Of a stretch of DNA of 64,000 nucleotides, positions 17,655-26,045 are shown one piece after another. The notes under the pieces were generated by a model. That model made no database searches, was not told the DNA's origin, and saw only the letters and a program-made list of their open reading frames with translations. The position numbers were made by a program, and so were the translations under genes. Numbering within the stretch: position 1 is the stretch's first letter; each line of letters starts with the position of its first letter. Source of the stretch: Salinispora cortesiana (GTDB lineage: Bacteria; Actinomycetota; Actinomycetes; Mycobacteriales; Micromonosporaceae); assembly GCF_000484695.1 (NCBI RefSeq), contig NZ_AXVR01000022.1:1-64000 (forward strand), read 5' to 3'.

Positions 17655-19061
17655 ATGGCGCGCGTGCTCACTCCCCGTGCGGAGGACTTCCCCCGCTGGT
17701 ACCAGGACCTGATCGCCAAGGCGAAGCTGGCCGACAACGGCCCGGTCCGGGGGACCATGGTGATCCGACCAGCCGGCTACGCCATCTGGGAGCGGATGCA
17801 GGCCGAGATGGACAACCGGATCAAGGCTGCCGGCGCGGAGAACGCGTACTTCCCGCTCTTCATCCCGGAGGGCCACCTTAAGCGCGAGGCCGAGCACGTC
17901 GAGGGCTTCTCGCCGGAGTTGGCGGTCGTTACCCACGGCGGCGGCAAGCAGCTCGCCGAGCCGGTCGTGGTGCGCCCGACCAGCGAGACCGTCATCGGTG
18001 AGTTCATGGCCAAGTGGGTCGACTCGTACCGGGACCTGCCGTTGCTGCTCAACCAGTGGGCGAACGTGGTCCGCTGGGAGCTGCGTCCCCGCATCTTCCT
18101 GCGGACCAGCGAGTTCCTCTGGCAGGAGGGGCACACCGCGCACACGACCCGCGAGGACGCCCGCGCCTACGCGCGACGGATTCTGCACGAGGCGTACGAG
18201 GACCTGATGGTCAACGTCCTCGCCATCCCGGTGCAGGTGGGCCTCAAGACCGCCCGGGAGCGGTTCGCCGGCGCGACCGCCACCTACACCCTCGAAGGCA
18301 TGATGGGCGATGGCAAGGCGCTCCAGCTGGGCACCAGCCACGAGCTGGGGCAGAACTTCGGCCGGGCCTTTGACATCAGCTACACCTCGGCCGAGGGAGG
18401 TCGGGAGCATGCCTGGACCACCTCGTGGGGCACCTCCACCCGAATGCTCGGTGGTCTGATCATGTGCCACGGTGACGACAACGGCCTGCGGGTGCCGCCG
18501 AAGCTCGCGCCGGTCCAGGCGTACGTGATGGTCGTCAAGGACGGCGAGGGGGTCGGCGAGGCCGCGACGCGGCTGCACGACGCGCTGCGGGATGCCGGCG
18601 TCCGGGTCGCCCTCGACGACCGGACCGACACCCCCTTCGGGCGTCGCGCGGTCGACGCGGAGCTGCGCGGCTACCCGATCCGCGTCGAGATCGGCCCCCG
18701 GGACCTGGCCGCGGGGAACGCGGTCGTGGTCCGGCGGACGGACGGCTCGAAGTCCCCGGTTCCGGTGGCCGACGTGGTCGGCGTGGTGCGTGCGGCGCTC
18801 GAGGCCGACCAGCAGGCGCTGCACGACCAGGCGCTCGCCAGGCGGCAGGCGCGGACCAGCGAGGTGGGGACGCTGGCCGAGGCGATCGAGGCGGCAGCGA
18901 CGGGCTGGGCCCGGGTGCCGTGGTCGGTGGTCGGCGCCAAGGGCGAGGCGGAGGCGAACGCCCAGGGTGTCACCGTGCGGTGCCTGATCCGGGCCGATGG
19001 CTCGGTGCCGGACAGCGAGGACGAGCCGGATCTGGTCGCCATCCTGTCCCGGGCCTACTGA
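17655..19061 (+). CDS. proS: Prolyl-tRNA synthetase, archaeal/eukaryote-like type
   Basis: This 468-residue class II synthetase charges tRNA-Pro. Its length and architecture are those of the type 3 (archaeal/eukaryotic-like) ProS, lacking the INS editing insertion of typical bacterial enzymes. Class II motif 1 lies around RPAGYAIWERMQAEMD. Motif 2 is RWELRPRIFLRTSEFLWQE and motif 3 lies at GLIMCHGDDNGLRVPPK. The anticodon-binding domain starts near residue 285. The protein ends with Tyr (SRAY), a hallmark of this type. The start ATG is supported by its position 8 nt after TAGGAT. Confidence 0.94.
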   Translation: MARVLTPRAEDFPRWYQDLIAKAKLADNGPVRGTMVIRPAGYAIWERMQAEMDNRIKAAGAENAYFPLFIPEGHLKREAEHVEGFSPELAVVTHGGGKQLAEPVVVRPTSETVIGEFMAKWVDSYRDLPLLLNQWANVVRWELRPRIFLRTSEFLWQEGHTAHTTREDARAYARRILHEAYEDLMVNVLAIPVQVGLKTARERFAGATATYTLEGMMGDGKALQLGTSHELGQNFGRAFDISYTSAEGGREHAWTTSWGTSTRMLGGLIMCHGDDNGLRVPPKLAPVQAYVMVVKDGEGVGEAATRLHDALRDAGVRVALDDRTDTPFGRRAVDAELRGYPIRVEIGPRDLAAGNAVVVRRTDGSKSPVPVADVVGVVRAALEADQQALHDQALARRQARTSEVGTLAEAIEAAATGWARVPWSVVGAKGEAEANAQGVTVRCLIRADGSVPDSEDEPDLVAILSRAY

Positions 19062-19090
19062 ACTGCGCCCGCACGGGTCGGTACGCCATC

Positions 19091-19158
19091 GACCCGTGCC
19101 TACCCGGTCCTGCCCGGTCCGACCCGTGCCTGCCCGGTCCGACCCGAGCTGGCTCGGG
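19091..19158. repeat. Short direct repeats and hairpin downstream of proS
   Basis: GACCCGTGCCTACCCGGTCC (19091-19110) is repeated as GACCCGTGCCTGCCCGGTCC (19121-19140), with TGCCCGGTCC between the copies. They are followed by CCCGAG-CTGG-CTCGGG (19143-19158), a small hairpin that may help terminate proS transcription. Confidence 0.6.
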
Positions 19159-19267
19159 CGCACAGATGGGGCAGCTCGACAGCGAGCGGAGCGAACCGGG
19201 CCACCGGCGTTCCAACCGGTCGTCGGTCGGGTGGGGCTCGGCGATCCAACCGACCGTCGGCGGGCGG

Positions 19268-19273
19268 TAGGGT
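19268..19273 (+). promoter_or_regulatory. Candidate -10 box, leaderless DUF402 gene
   Basis: TAGGGT ends 7 nt before the GTG at 19281. Confidence 0.5.
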
Positions 19274-19280
19274 CGGGCAG

Positions 19281-19928
19281 GTGAGGTTCGAACCTGGGCG
19301 GTTGGTGGTGCACCGCAACGTGCGGCGGGGGCGGATCGGTTGGGTTCGTCCGGCGCGCGTGGTCAGCGATGACGACCGGGGGCTGCTGCTGTGGATCCCC
19401 CGAGGCTCACTGGTGGCCAGCGAGACCACCGACACCGGGCTCGGGATGCGGGCGATTCCGTTCGCCGAGTGGATCGTCTCGGCGTACCGGCTGACGCCGG
19501 CGCGGTGGCAGGGGCCACCCCTGCTGAAGTTCCTGCCGGTCGGGGCCGCGCACTCGGTCTGGTTGTTCCAGGACGAGCAAGGGCATTTCGCCCATTGGTA
19601 CGTCAACCTCGAGGAGCCCGGTGTTCGCTGGGACGACGGTGGGCTCGCCGGCGTTGACGTGGTGGACCAGGATCTTGACGTGCTGATTCACGCGGACCGT
19701 CGCTGGGAGTGGAAGGACGAGGACGAGTTCGCCGAGCGGCTCGACTTCCCGGAGCACTACTGGGTGCCCGACCCGGACGCGGTCCGGGCCGAGGGGAAGC
19801 GGGTGATCGCCCGGGCCGAGGCGGGGGAGTTCCCGTTCGACGGCACCTGGTGTGACTTCGTGCCGCCGGTCGAGTGGACGGCCCCGCTGGACCTGCCGCC
19901 CGGGTGGGACCGGCCGCCGGCGCGCTGA
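19281..19928 (+). CDS. DUF402 (FomD-like) domain protein
   Basis: This 215-residue protein belongs to the DUF402/FomD-like family of small phosphohydrolase-fold proteins. The conserved region includes [45 protein letters not shown] and [13 protein letters not shown]. These provide the cluster of acidic residues that in characterised relatives binds divalent metal and hydrolyses nucleoside di- or triphosphates or a CMP-linked intermediate. The N-terminal third ([20 protein letters not shown]) forms the beta-rich part. The specific substrate is unknown. The GTG start is 7 nt after TAGGGT, so no Shine-Dalgarno site is expected. Confidence 0.8.
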   Translation: MRFEPGRLVVHRNVRRGRIGWVRPARVVSDDDRGLLLWIPRGSLVASETTDTGLGMRAIPFAEWIVSAYRLTPARWQGPPLLKFLPVGAAHSVWLFQDEQGHFAHWYVNLEEPGVRWDDGGLAGVDVVDQDLDVLIHADRRWEWKDEDEFAERLDFPEHYWVPDPDAVRAEGKRVIARAEAGEFPFDGTWCDFVPPVEWTAPLDLPPGWDRPPAR

Positions 19929-19937
19929 CGGCGTCTA

Positions 19938-20015
19938 CTCGGCCGTCGGAACCGATGGCGCCCGCTCGGCCGCCGGAACTGACGGCACCACTCGGCCGCC
20001 GGAACCAACCGCCGC
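19938..20015. repeat. 26-27-bp tandem repeats before the rpsP operon
   Basis: CTCGGCCGTCGGAACC begins at 19938 and recurs as CTCGGCCGCCGGAACT at 19965 and CTCGGCCGCCGGAACC at 19991. The units diverge in their second halves. The array lies in the roughly 350-bp gap (19929-20277) between the DUF402 gene and rpsP. The rest of that gap holds a candidate -10 box at 20116 and a leader hairpin at 20233. Confidence 0.7.
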
Positions 20016-20115
20016 GAGCCGGGTCGGCCCACCCCGACCGAATCGGTGTGCTCCTCGTCATAGTCGAATGGTGCGCCGGGGCCGGTCCGATGTGAGGCTT
20101 CCCGGTCCGATCTGG

Positions 20116-20121
20116 CAGAAT
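20116..20121 (+). promoter_or_regulatory. Candidate -10 box for the rpsP operon
   Basis: CAGAAT lies about 150 nt upstream of rpsP, leaving a leader that contains the hairpin at 20233-20254. Confidence 0.3.
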
Positions 20122-20232
20122 GGCTGGCTGGTATCCGGCGTGGGTCCGGCGCCCTCTACCCGGGCACCACGTCAGTCCACCCGAGCAGTCTCCGGCCCAA
20201 CCCCACTGTGCCGGAGTGCGCGCTCACCCGTG

Positions 20233-20254
20233 CACCGCCCGTCCAGGGGCGGTG
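20233..20254 (+). promoter_or_regulatory. Leader hairpin upstream of rpsP
   Basis: CACCGCCC (20233-20240) pairs perfectly with GGGCGGTG (20247-20254) over GTCCAG. The structure ends 23 nt before the rpsP start and just upstream of its AGGAG, so it could serve as a regulatory leader element. No match to a named leader family was recognised. Confidence 0.45.
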
Positions 20255-20277
20255 GAAACAACAGGAGCGAAAACACT

Positions 20278-20742
20278 GTGGCCGTAAAGATCCGGCTCCT
20301 GCGGATGGGCAAGATCCGCAACCCGCAGTACCGCATCGTCATCGCCGACTCGCGTACCAAGCGTGACGGCCGGGCGATCGAGTTCGTCGGGATCTACCAG
20401 CCGAAGCACGACCCTTCGGTGATCGAGGTCAAGTCGGACCGGGTGCAGTACTGGCTCTCCGTGGGCGCGCAGCCGAGCGAGGCGGTGCAGCGCCTGCTGG
20501 AGAAGACCGGTGACTGGCAGAAGTTCAAGGGCCTGCCGGCCCCCGAGCCGCTGAAGGTCGCCCCCGAGCGGGTTGACCGCAAGGCGGCCTACGAGGCTGA
20601 GGCGAAGGCTGCCGCCGGTCTGGCGGAGGCCCCGGCCAAGCCGGCCAAGAAGGCCGCCAAGGCCGAGGCGGCGCCGAAGGCCGACGAGGCGGCGCCGAAG
20701 ACCGAGGAGCAGGCCGGTGCGGGCTCCGGCGAGCAGGCCTGA
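20278..20742 (+). CDS. rpsP: 30S ribosomal protein S16
   Basis: This 154-residue S16 starts at the GTG at 20278 ([18 protein letters not shown]) with AGGAG 10 nt upstream. The conserved core (residues 1-85) includes [20 protein letters not shown] and [19 protein letters not shown]. The C-terminus is extended by about 65 residues of Ala/Lys/Glu-rich sequence ([17 protein letters not shown]), as commonly found in actinobacterial S16. The frame is open further upstream, but that part is low-complexity spacer. It is the first gene of rpsP-khpA-rimM-trmD, with rplS following. Confidence 0.97.
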   Translation: MAVKIRLLRMGKIRNPQYRIVIADSRTKRDGRAIEFVGIYQPKHDPSVIEVKSDRVQYWLSVGAQPSEAVQRLLEKTGDWQKFKGLPAPEPLKVAPERVDRKAAYEAEAKAAAGLAEAPAKPAKKAAKAEAAPKADEAAPKTEEQAGAGSGEQA

Positions 20743-20743
20743 C

Positions 20744-20977
20744 GTGGCACTTCGTCCGGCGCTGGAGCATCTGGTCAAGGGCATCGTCGACAACCCCGAC
20801 GATGTCCGGGTCCGGCTGGTCGATTCCCGGCGGGGCAAGCGGCTCGAGGTCCGCGTGCACCCGGAGGACCTCGGCACGGTGATCGGGCGGTCCGGGCGGA
20901 CCGCGAAGGCGCTGCGCCAGGTCATCGGTTCCATCGGTGGACGCGGCGTACGCGTCGACATCGTCGACTCGTACTGA
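20744..20977 (+). CDS. khpA: KH-domain RNA-binding protein KhpA
   Basis: This 77-residue single KH-domain protein (YlqC/KhpA family) starts at a GTG 1 nt after the rpsP stop. The KH signature is TVIGRSGRTAKALRQVIG (GxxG loop at residues about 48-51). In other bacteria KhpA forms dimers, partners with KhpB/Jag, and binds RNAs affecting cell division and ribosome function. The gene is translationally coupled to rpsP and overlaps the rimM start by one nucleotide (TGATG). Confidence 0.94.
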   Translation: MALRPALEHLVKGIVDNPDDVRVRLVDSRRGKRLEVRVHPEDLGTVIGRSGRTAKALRQVIGSIGGRGVRVDIVDSY

Positions 20978-21519
20978 TGCTCGTCGTCGGCAGGATCGGC
21001 AAACCGCACGGGATCCGCGGTGAGGTGACCGTGGAGGTGCGGACCGACGAACCTGAGACGCGGTTCGCCCCGGGCTCGGTGCTGCGCACCGAGCCCGGGG
21101 CGAACGTGCCCGCCCACCCCGGCGCGTACCGGGTGCCGGGTGAACTGACCGTCGAGGCATCGCGGTGGCATCAGGGGCGGATGCTGCTGGTCGCCTTCGA
21201 GGGTGTGCTCGACCGCAACGTCGCCGAGGCACTCCGCGGCACCCTCGTCGGGGTGGACCGCGCTGACGTGGCCCCGCCGACGGACCCGGAGGAGTTCCAC
21301 GACCACCAACTGGTCGGCCTGGCCGTGGTCACCCCGGCTGGGGAACGGCTGGGGGATATCGCCCGGATCGACCACGCCCCCGCCGCGGACCTGTTGGTGC
21401 TGCGCCGTCCCGGCCGCCGGGACGTGTTGATTCCGTTCGTCCAGGCGATCGTTCCCGAGGTTGATCTCGCCGGCGGTCGCGTGGTCGTGGATCCGCCCGG
21501 CGGCTTGCTCGACCTCTGA
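20977..21519 (+). CDS. rimM: Ribosome maturation factor RimM
   Basis: This 180-residue 16S rRNA processing factor assists assembly of the 30S head around S19. The N-terminal RimM domain begins LVVGRIGKPHGIRGEVTVEV. The C-terminal PRC-barrel covers EEFHDHQLVGLAVVTPAG to DVLIPFVQAIVPEVDLAGG. The ATG at 20977 shares its A with the khpA stop codon. The length and position between khpA and trmD are typical. Confidence 0.96.
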   Translation: MLVVGRIGKPHGIRGEVTVEVRTDEPETRFAPGSVLRTEPGANVPAHPGAYRVPGELTVEASRWHQGRMLLVAFEGVLDRNVAEALRGTLVGVDRADVAPPTDPEEFHDHQLVGLAVVTPAGERLGDIARIDHAPAADLLVLRRPGRRDVLIPFVQAIVPEVDLAGGRVVVDPPGGLLDL

Positions 21520-21558
21520 CCGGGCAGTCTGGCCCGCACAGCTGTTGGAGCCCCCGCA

Positions 21559-22332
21559 ATGCGCGTTGACGTCGTGTCGATCTTCCCGGAGTACTTCGCT
21601 CCGCTGGACCTGTCGTTGATCGGCAGGGCCCGAGCCAGCGGCACCCTCCAGTTGGCCGTGCACGACCTCCGTACCTGGACCCACGACGTGCACCGGACGG
21701 TCGACGACACGCCGTACGGCGGGGGGCCGGGGATGGTGATGCGGCCGGAGCCGTGGGGAGAGGCGCTGGACGCGCTCGCCCCGCCAGGAGGTAGCCCGCC
21801 CCGGCTGCTGGTGCCGACGCCGACCGGTGTTCCGTTCACCCAGGCGCTGGCCCACGAACTGGCCGCCGAGCCGCACCTGCTCTTCGCCTGTGGCCGGTAC
21901 GAGGGGATTGACCAGCGGGTGTTTGCGCACGCCGCGAGTCGGATGTCGGTCACCGAGGTCTCCCTCGGTGATTATGTGCTCTTCGGCGGTGAGGTGGCGG
22001 TGCTGGTGATCCTGGAGGCGGTGACCCGACTGTTGCCCGGGGTGCTCGGCAACGTTGGCTCGTTGGACGACGAGTCGCACGCCCACGGGCTGCTGGAGGC
22101 GCCGATGTACACCAAGCCGGCTGCCTGGCGGGGCCAGGAGGTGCCGGCGGTGCTTCGCTCCGGCGACCACGGGAAGATCGCCCGTTGGCGCCGGGATGAG
22201 GCCCTGGTGCGGACGGTCGCCCGGCGTCCCGACATGATCGCCGCGCTGGCTCCGGAGCGCCTGGACCGGCAGGACCGGGCGACGTTGGAGCGGGCCGGGT
22301 TCCCGGCAATCCCCGGCGATGTGGCAAAATAA
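21559..22332 (+). CDS. trmD: tRNA (guanine-N1)-methyltransferase TrmD
   Basis: This 257-residue SPOUT-class methyltransferase makes m1G37 in tRNAs that read CNN codons. It starts [15 protein letters not shown]. Conserved parts include [19 protein letters not shown], the SAM-binding knot segment [15 protein letters not shown], and [20 protein letters not shown] with [11 protein letters not shown]. It acts as a dimer in the cytoplasm. It lies 39 bp after rimM in the same operon. Confidence 0.97.
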   Translation: MRVDVVSIFPEYFAPLDLSLIGRARASGTLQLAVHDLRTWTHDVHRTVDDTPYGGGPGMVMRPEPWGEALDALAPPGGSPPRLLVPTPTGVPFTQALAHELAAEPHLLFACGRYEGIDQRVFAHAASRMSVTEVSLGDYVLFGGEVAVLVILEAVTRLLPGVLGNVGSLDDESHAHGLLEAPMYTKPAAWRGQEVPAVLRSGDHGKIARWRRDEALVRTVARRPDMIAALAPERLDRQDRATLERAGFPAIPGDVAK

Positions 22333-22430
22333 GGGGTTGCCGCAGTCAACCGCGCCGCGGATGGCTGCGAGGACCCTCGACCGGGGCCGGCGAGTGCCGG
22401 CGACCATCCGGGGGTCAGAATCACCCATTC

Positions 22431-22451
22431 GCGCATCGACTGACGATGCGC
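22431..22451 (+). promoter_or_regulatory. Leader hairpin upstream of rplS
   Basis: GCGCATCG (22431-22438) pairs perfectly with CGATGCGC (22444-22451) over ACTGA. It lies in the 143-nt trmD-rplS gap, 24 nt before the rplS start. It could be a processing site or an L19 autoregulatory element; no named family was recognised. Confidence 0.45.
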
Positions 22452-22475
22452 CGTGAGCCTCGCGAGGACGCAGCG

Positions 22476-22832
22476 ATGAACATCCTGGACGCGCTTGACG
22501 CCCAGTCGAAGCGGACCGACGTTCCCGATTTCCGCGCCGGTGACACCGTCAAGGTGCACGCACGGGTCGTCGAGGGAAACCGGTCCCGGGTCCAGATTTT
22601 CCAGGGCGTCGTCATCCGTCGTCAGGGTGACGGTCTGCGGGAGACCTTCCTGGTCCGCAAGATCAGCTTTGGGGTGGGGGTCGAGCGCACCTACCCGATC
22701 AACAGCCCGGCCATCGACCGCATCGAGGTCGTGACCCGCGGTGATGTCCGGAGGGCCAAGCTCTACTACCTCCGTGAGCTGCGCGGCAAGAAGGCGAAGA
22801 TCAAGGAGAAGCGGGAGAAGCAGCCGAGCTGA
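22476..22832 (+). CDS. rplS: 50S ribosomal protein L19
   Basis: This 118-residue L19 sits at the 30S-50S interface. The ATG at 22476 gives [19 protein letters not shown], the usual N-terminus, with GAGGA about 8 nt upstream. The frame also opens at 22446, which would add ten residues and is unlikely. Conserved blocks are [38 protein letters not shown] and [15 protein letters not shown]. The C-terminus is Lys/Arg-rich. Confidence 0.97.
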   Translation: MNILDALDAQSKRTDVPDFRAGDTVKVHARVVEGNRSRVQIFQGVVIRRQGDGLRETFLVRKISFGVGVERTYPINSPAIDRIEVVTRGDVRRAKLYYLRELRGKKAKIKEKREKQPS

Positions 22833-22982
22833 ATCGTGCTGCACCACCCGTCCTGAGCTGCGCGTATGGTGTACGAACCGGAGGGCACCATCCGGGACGT
22901 GCCAGCGCAGCCGGATGCCCCCGTCCAGTGACGGGGCAGGTGTCCACTGCCGTCCGGAGGCCTCGACCAGGTCCCCGGGCGG

Positions 22983-22988
22983 TAGTGT
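22983..22988 (+). promoter_or_regulatory. Candidate -10 box for the first lepB
   Basis: TAGTGT lies about 25 nt before the GTG start region of the signal peptidase gene. GGGGAGG lies between the box and the start. Confidence 0.35.
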
Positions 22989-23013
22989 CGTTTCTGCGGA
23001 CCGGGGAGGCGTG

Positions 23014-23883
23014 GTGCGGACGCGCGACGAGGACGGCACGGTCGATCCACGCCGTCGCCGAGCCCGGCGACGCCGTCGCCCGTTGCCGCTCTGGCAGGAG
23101 CTGCCGCTGCTGCTGACGGTCACCTTCTGCCTCGCGGTGCTGATCCGGACCTTCCTGCTTCAGGTGTTCTTCATCCCGTCCGGCTCGATGACCGAGACGC
23201 TGCTCGTCGGGGACCGGGTGCTGGTCAACAAGGTCGTCTACGACGTACGGGACCCGCTGCGGGGTGAGGTGGTGGTCTTCCGTGGCCCCGAGCGGTGGGC
23301 CGCCCAGCTCGACGAGGAGCCCGACCCCGGATTCCTGCGCCGGCTCACCGCCACCTTCGGCGACCTGGTGGGAGTCGGCAGCCCCGGCGAGAAGGACTTC
23401 ATCAAGCGGGTCATCGGGTTGCCGGGCGACCGGGTGAGCTGCTGCGACGAGCAGGGGCGGGTGCTCGTCAACGGCATCGCCCTCAACGAGCCGTACGTGT
23501 GGCGCGACTCGCCGGTGGACCTTCCGCCGAACCAGGGAGAGTGCCGCGCGCGTCGCTTCGACGAGGTGATCGTCCCACCCGGGCAGCTCTTCGTGCTGGG
23601 CGATCACCGGTTGGTCTCCCAGGACGCCCGGTGTCAGGGCCCGGTGCCGATCGACAATGTGGTCGGACGGGCGGTCGGCGTGGTGTGGCCACCGTCGCGG
23701 TGGGGTGCACTCTCCACTCCGGAGGTCTTCGCGAACGTTCCGGCGCCGGCGGGTTCCCCGACCAGCGGACCACCGCCGGTGGGGCCGAGCCCCGACGGTG
23801 GCGTGCTGCTGCTCCTTCCGCTTCCGGCCGCGTGGCTCAGTTCCCGCGCGTTCCGTCCAGTGCCGCGCAGCTCGGCAACGTAG
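23014..23883 (+). CDS. lepB: Signal peptidase I, longer copy
   Basis: This 289-residue type I signal peptidase cleaves Sec and Tat signal peptides outside the membrane. The GTG at 23014 is 4 nt after GGAGG; GTG 23011 is also possible. A basic N-terminal stretch precedes one membrane segment (LLLTVTFCLAVLIRTFLLQ). The catalytic Ser is in FFIPSGSMTETLLVGDRV and the general-base Lys in KDFIKRVIGLPGD. The C-terminal signature is FVLGDHRLVSQDAR. There is an insertion of about 30 residues (around PDPGFLRRL) between Ser and Lys, and a Pro/Leu-rich C-terminal extension of about 60 residues. It is followed 10 bp later by a second signal peptidase gene. Confidence 0.92.
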   Translation: MRTRDEDGTVDPRRRRARRRRRPLPLWQELPLLLTVTFCLAVLIRTFLLQVFFIPSGSMTETLLVGDRVLVNKVVYDVRDPLRGEVVVFRGPERWAAQLDEEPDPGFLRRLTATFGDLVGVGSPGEKDFIKRVIGLPGDRVSCCDEQGRVLVNGIALNEPYVWRDSPVDLPPNQGECRARRFDEVIVPPGQLFVLGDHRLVSQDARCQGPVPIDNVVGRAVGVVWPPSRWGALSTPEVFANVPAPAGSPTSGPPPVGPSPDGGVLLLLPLPAAWLSSRAFRPVPRSSAT

Positions 23884-23886
23884 GCT
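23881..23886 (+). promoter_or_regulatory. Candidate -10 box, leaderless second lepB
   Basis: TAGGCT, whose TAG is also the stop codon of the preceding lepB, ends 7 nt before the GTG at 23894. Confidence 0.45.
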
Positions 23887-23893
23887 CCATTCC

Positions 23894-24535
23894 GTGATTG
23901 ACGAGCAGACCGACAAGTCCCGCAACTCCTTCTGGAAGGAGCTGCCAATCCTCCTGGGCGTGGCGATTCTGGTCGCGGTGCTGGTGCGTGCCTTTGTGTT
24001 GCAGACCTTCTTCATCCCGTCGCCGTCGATGGAGAACACGCTCCAGATCGACGATCGGGTGCTGGTCAACAAACTGGTGTACGACTTTCGCTCGCCGAAA
24101 CGAGGCGAGGTAGTCGTCTTCAAGGCGCCGACCTCGTGGAGCGGTAACCCGGACGGGGAGGACTTCATCAAGCGGGTCATCGGCATCGGCGGCGACCACG
24201 TGGTCTGCTGCGACGAACAGGGGCGGATCACGATCAATGGCGTTGCCCTGGACGAGCCGTACCTCTACTCCGTCGGCGGCGAGCGGGACCAGCCCGCTGA
24301 CCAGGACTTTGATATCACCGTTCCGCGGGGGCGGCTGTGGGTGATGGGCGACCACCGTTCGGCCTCGGGCGACTCGTTGCAGCACTGGCAGCAGTCGGGG
24401 GAGGACGTCCACGAGGCGACCATCCCCGAGGATCGTCTCGTCGGCCGTGCCTTCACGATCTTCTGGCCGCTGGACCGGGCGCGCTGGCTGAGCGTCCCCG
24501 AGCAGTACGGCCCCATTCCCCGGCCCGGAACCTGA
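23894..24535 (+). CDS. lepB: Signal peptidase I, shorter copy
   Basis: This 213-residue signal peptidase I is a tandem paralogue of the preceding gene. It is read from the GTG at 23894 (IDEQTDKSRNSFWKELP). One membrane segment, ILLGVAILVAVLVRAFVLQ, is followed by the catalytic Ser in FFIPSPSMENTLQIDDRV, the Lys in EDFIKRVIGIGGDHV, and WVMGDHRSASGDSLQHW. Sequence similarity to the upstream copy is clear at both catalytic blocks, consistent with duplication and divergence, including a different linker between them. Multiple signal peptidases are normal in secretory actinomycetes. The start has no ribosome-binding site but lies 7 nt after TAGGCT. Confidence 0.93.
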   Translation: MIDEQTDKSRNSFWKELPILLGVAILVAVLVRAFVLQTFFIPSPSMENTLQIDDRVLVNKLVYDFRSPKRGEVVVFKAPTSWSGNPDGEDFIKRVIGIGGDHVVCCDEQGRITINGVALDEPYLYSVGGERDQPADQDFDITVPRGRLWVMGDHRSASGDSLQHWQQSGEDVHEATIPEDRLVGRAFTIFWPLDRARWLSVPEQYGPIPRPGT

Positions 24536-24581
24536 GCCGGTGGGCCGGGTAGGCCCGGTAGGCGATGGCGAGGGCGTCTGG

Positions 24582-24587
24582 CAGGCT
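24582..24587 (+). promoter_or_regulatory. Candidate -10 box, micro-ORF upstream of rnhB
   Basis: CAGGCT ends 6 nt before the GTG at 24594. Confidence 0.4.
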
Positions 24588-24593
24588 GGGACG

Positions 24594-24707
24594 GTGACCG
24601 TCGCCCACGCCCTCCGTCGCCCCACCCGGGTGCTGCTTGTCGCCGTGCCCGGCCGTCTCCTGGTCGTCGAGCCGGGGGCGAGCGCGGACCGGGGTGGGTC
24701 ATGCTGA
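24594..24707 (+). CDS. Micro-ORF (37 aa) overlapping the rnhB start
   Basis: This short frame runs from GTG 24594 to TGA 24705-24707 and overlaps the rnhB ATG (24701) by seven nucleotides. The peptide starts [20 protein letters not shown] and includes a hydrophobic-basic core. The start lies 6 nt after a CAGGCT box, matching the leaderless pattern seen elsewhere in the window. I do not recognise the peptide. Its main role could be to bring ribosomes to rnhB. It is short enough to be accidental, and conservation has not been tested. Confidence 0.4.
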   Translation: MTVAHALRRPTRVLLVAVPGRLLVVEPGASADRGGSC

Positions 24708-25513
24708 CGCCGCCGCGTACCGTCGTCCGCCGCGACGGCGGGCTCTACGCGCTGGAACGTGCCCTGCAACGACGCGGATTTCGGCAGGTGGCCGGCGCCG
24801 ACGAGGCCGGCCGGGGCGCCTGTGCCGGCCCCCTGGTGGCCGCCGCCGCCATCCTGCCCCCGGGGCGGCGCGGGGAGGTCGACGGACTCGCCGACTCCAA
24901 GCTGCTCACCCCGGCCAGCCGAGAGCGGGTGTATGCGGAGGTCGTCGCTCGGGCGTCGGCGTACGCGGTGGTGGTGATCCCGGCGGCGGAGGTGGACCTG
25001 CGCGGACTGCATGTCTGCAATCTGGCGGCGATGCGTCGCGCGCTGGCGTCGTTGGCGACGCGGCCGGAGTACGTGCTGACCGACGGCTTCGGGGTGGACG
25101 GGCTGGACGTGCCCGGGTTGGCGGTCTGGAAGGGCGACCGGGTGGCGGCCTGTGTCGCGGCAGCCAGCGTGCTGGCCAAGGTCACCCGAGATCGGATCAT
25201 GGTGGAGCTGGACCTGGAGTTCCCCGGCTACGGGTTCGCGGAGCACAAGGGCTACATCACCGCCGAGCACTCGGCTGCGCTGCGGGAACGCGGGCCGTGC
25301 CCGGAACACCGTTTCTCGTACGTCAACGTCGCGGCTGTCTCCGGCCGACATGGGGCCCCGCCCCGGGCCCGCCGACCGCTGGTCGCCGCGGCCGACGAGG
25401 CGATGGAACGCGCTGGGGTGGTAAAGGGTACCGTCGGCGTGGCGTTGGGCGAGCGGCCCTGGGCTGCGGCGTCGGTGGGGAATGATGTGGCCATGGAAGG
25501 CGGGATGGGATGA
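24701..25513 (+). CDS. rnhB: Ribonuclease HII
   Basis: This 270-residue RNase HII nicks RNA-DNA hybrids and removes misincorporated ribonucleotides. The active-site motif is [18 protein letters not shown] (Asp and Glu near residue 33). Other conserved pieces are [25 protein letters not shown] (Asp) and [13 protein letters not shown] (Asp). Residues after about 225 are a poorly conserved tail. It overlaps a micro-ORF at its start and DUF2469 at its end (ATGA). Confidence 0.95.
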   Translation: MLTPPRTVVRRDGGLYALERALQRRGFRQVAGADEAGRGACAGPLVAAAAILPPGRRGEVDGLADSKLLTPASRERVYAEVVARASAYAVVVIPAAEVDLRGLHVCNLAAMRRALASLATRPEYVLTDGFGVDGLDVPGLAVWKGDRVAACVAAASVLAKVTRDRIMVELDLEFPGYGFAEHKGYITAEHSAALRERGPCPEHRFSYVNVAAVSGRHGAPPRARRPLVAAADEAMERAGVVKGTVGVALGERPWAAASVGNDVAMEGGMG

Positions 25514-25833
25514 GCGCGGAAGATCTCGAAAAGTACGAGACGGAGATGGAGCTGCAGCTCTACCGGGAGTACCGCGACATTGTCCGCCAGTTCTCCTACG
25601 TCGTGGAGACCGAGCGTCGGTTCTATCTGGCGAACCAGGTCGACCTGCACGTGCGTAACTCGGACGGTGAGGTCTACTTCGAGGTCGAGATGCACGACGC
25701 CTGGGTGTGGGACATGTATCGTCCTGCCCGGTTCGTTAAGAACGTCCGAGTAATGACGTTCAAGGATGTCAATGTAGAAGAGTTGGAGAAGCCGGATATC
25801 TCGCTGCCGGCCGACTCTGGCTTCGGCAACTGA
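25510..25833 (+). CDS. DUF2469 domain protein
   Basis: This 107-residue acidic protein is of the actinobacterial DUF2469 family, which is almost always found next to rnhB. It begins [20 protein letters not shown] and contains [17 protein letters not shown] and [19 protein letters not shown]. It is overlapped by the rnhB stop through ATGA and so is translationally coupled. The function is not established. The position between rnhB and the usual yraN/comM genes is conserved in actinobacteria such as mycobacteria. Confidence 0.92.
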   Translation: MSAEDLEKYETEMELQLYREYRDIVRQFSYVVETERRFYLANQVDLHVRNSDGEVYFEVEMHDAWVWDMYRPARFVKNVRVMTFKDVNVEELEKPDISLPADSGFGN

Positions 25834-26033
25834 CCTCCGGACCACGCTGACCCTCCCGTCCCCTCCCCAGCGGGACCAGCTTCCGTCGCCCCGACCGCAC
25901 GTCACCCCGATCCCATCAGCGGCCCAGGCCAGCCTCGTTTAGCAGATCGAATCACTCCCCGCGCTCCCTCCACAGCGTTGCGGCTATCCACAGGTGAGCT
26001 GGGCGGGGGTGACCCACCGACCGGTTGTCCGGG

Positions 26034-26039
26034 CAGGCT
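26034..26039 (+). promoter_or_regulatory. Candidate -10 box, leaderless M23 peptidase gene
   Basis: CAGGCT ends 6 nt before the ATG at 26046. Confidence 0.4.
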
Positions 26040-26045
26040 GCCGCC

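Noticed and set aside
25975..25995. CTATCCACAG, similar to a DnaA box
   Set aside because: A single imperfect copy with no array and no nearby replication genes; chance is the simplest explanation.
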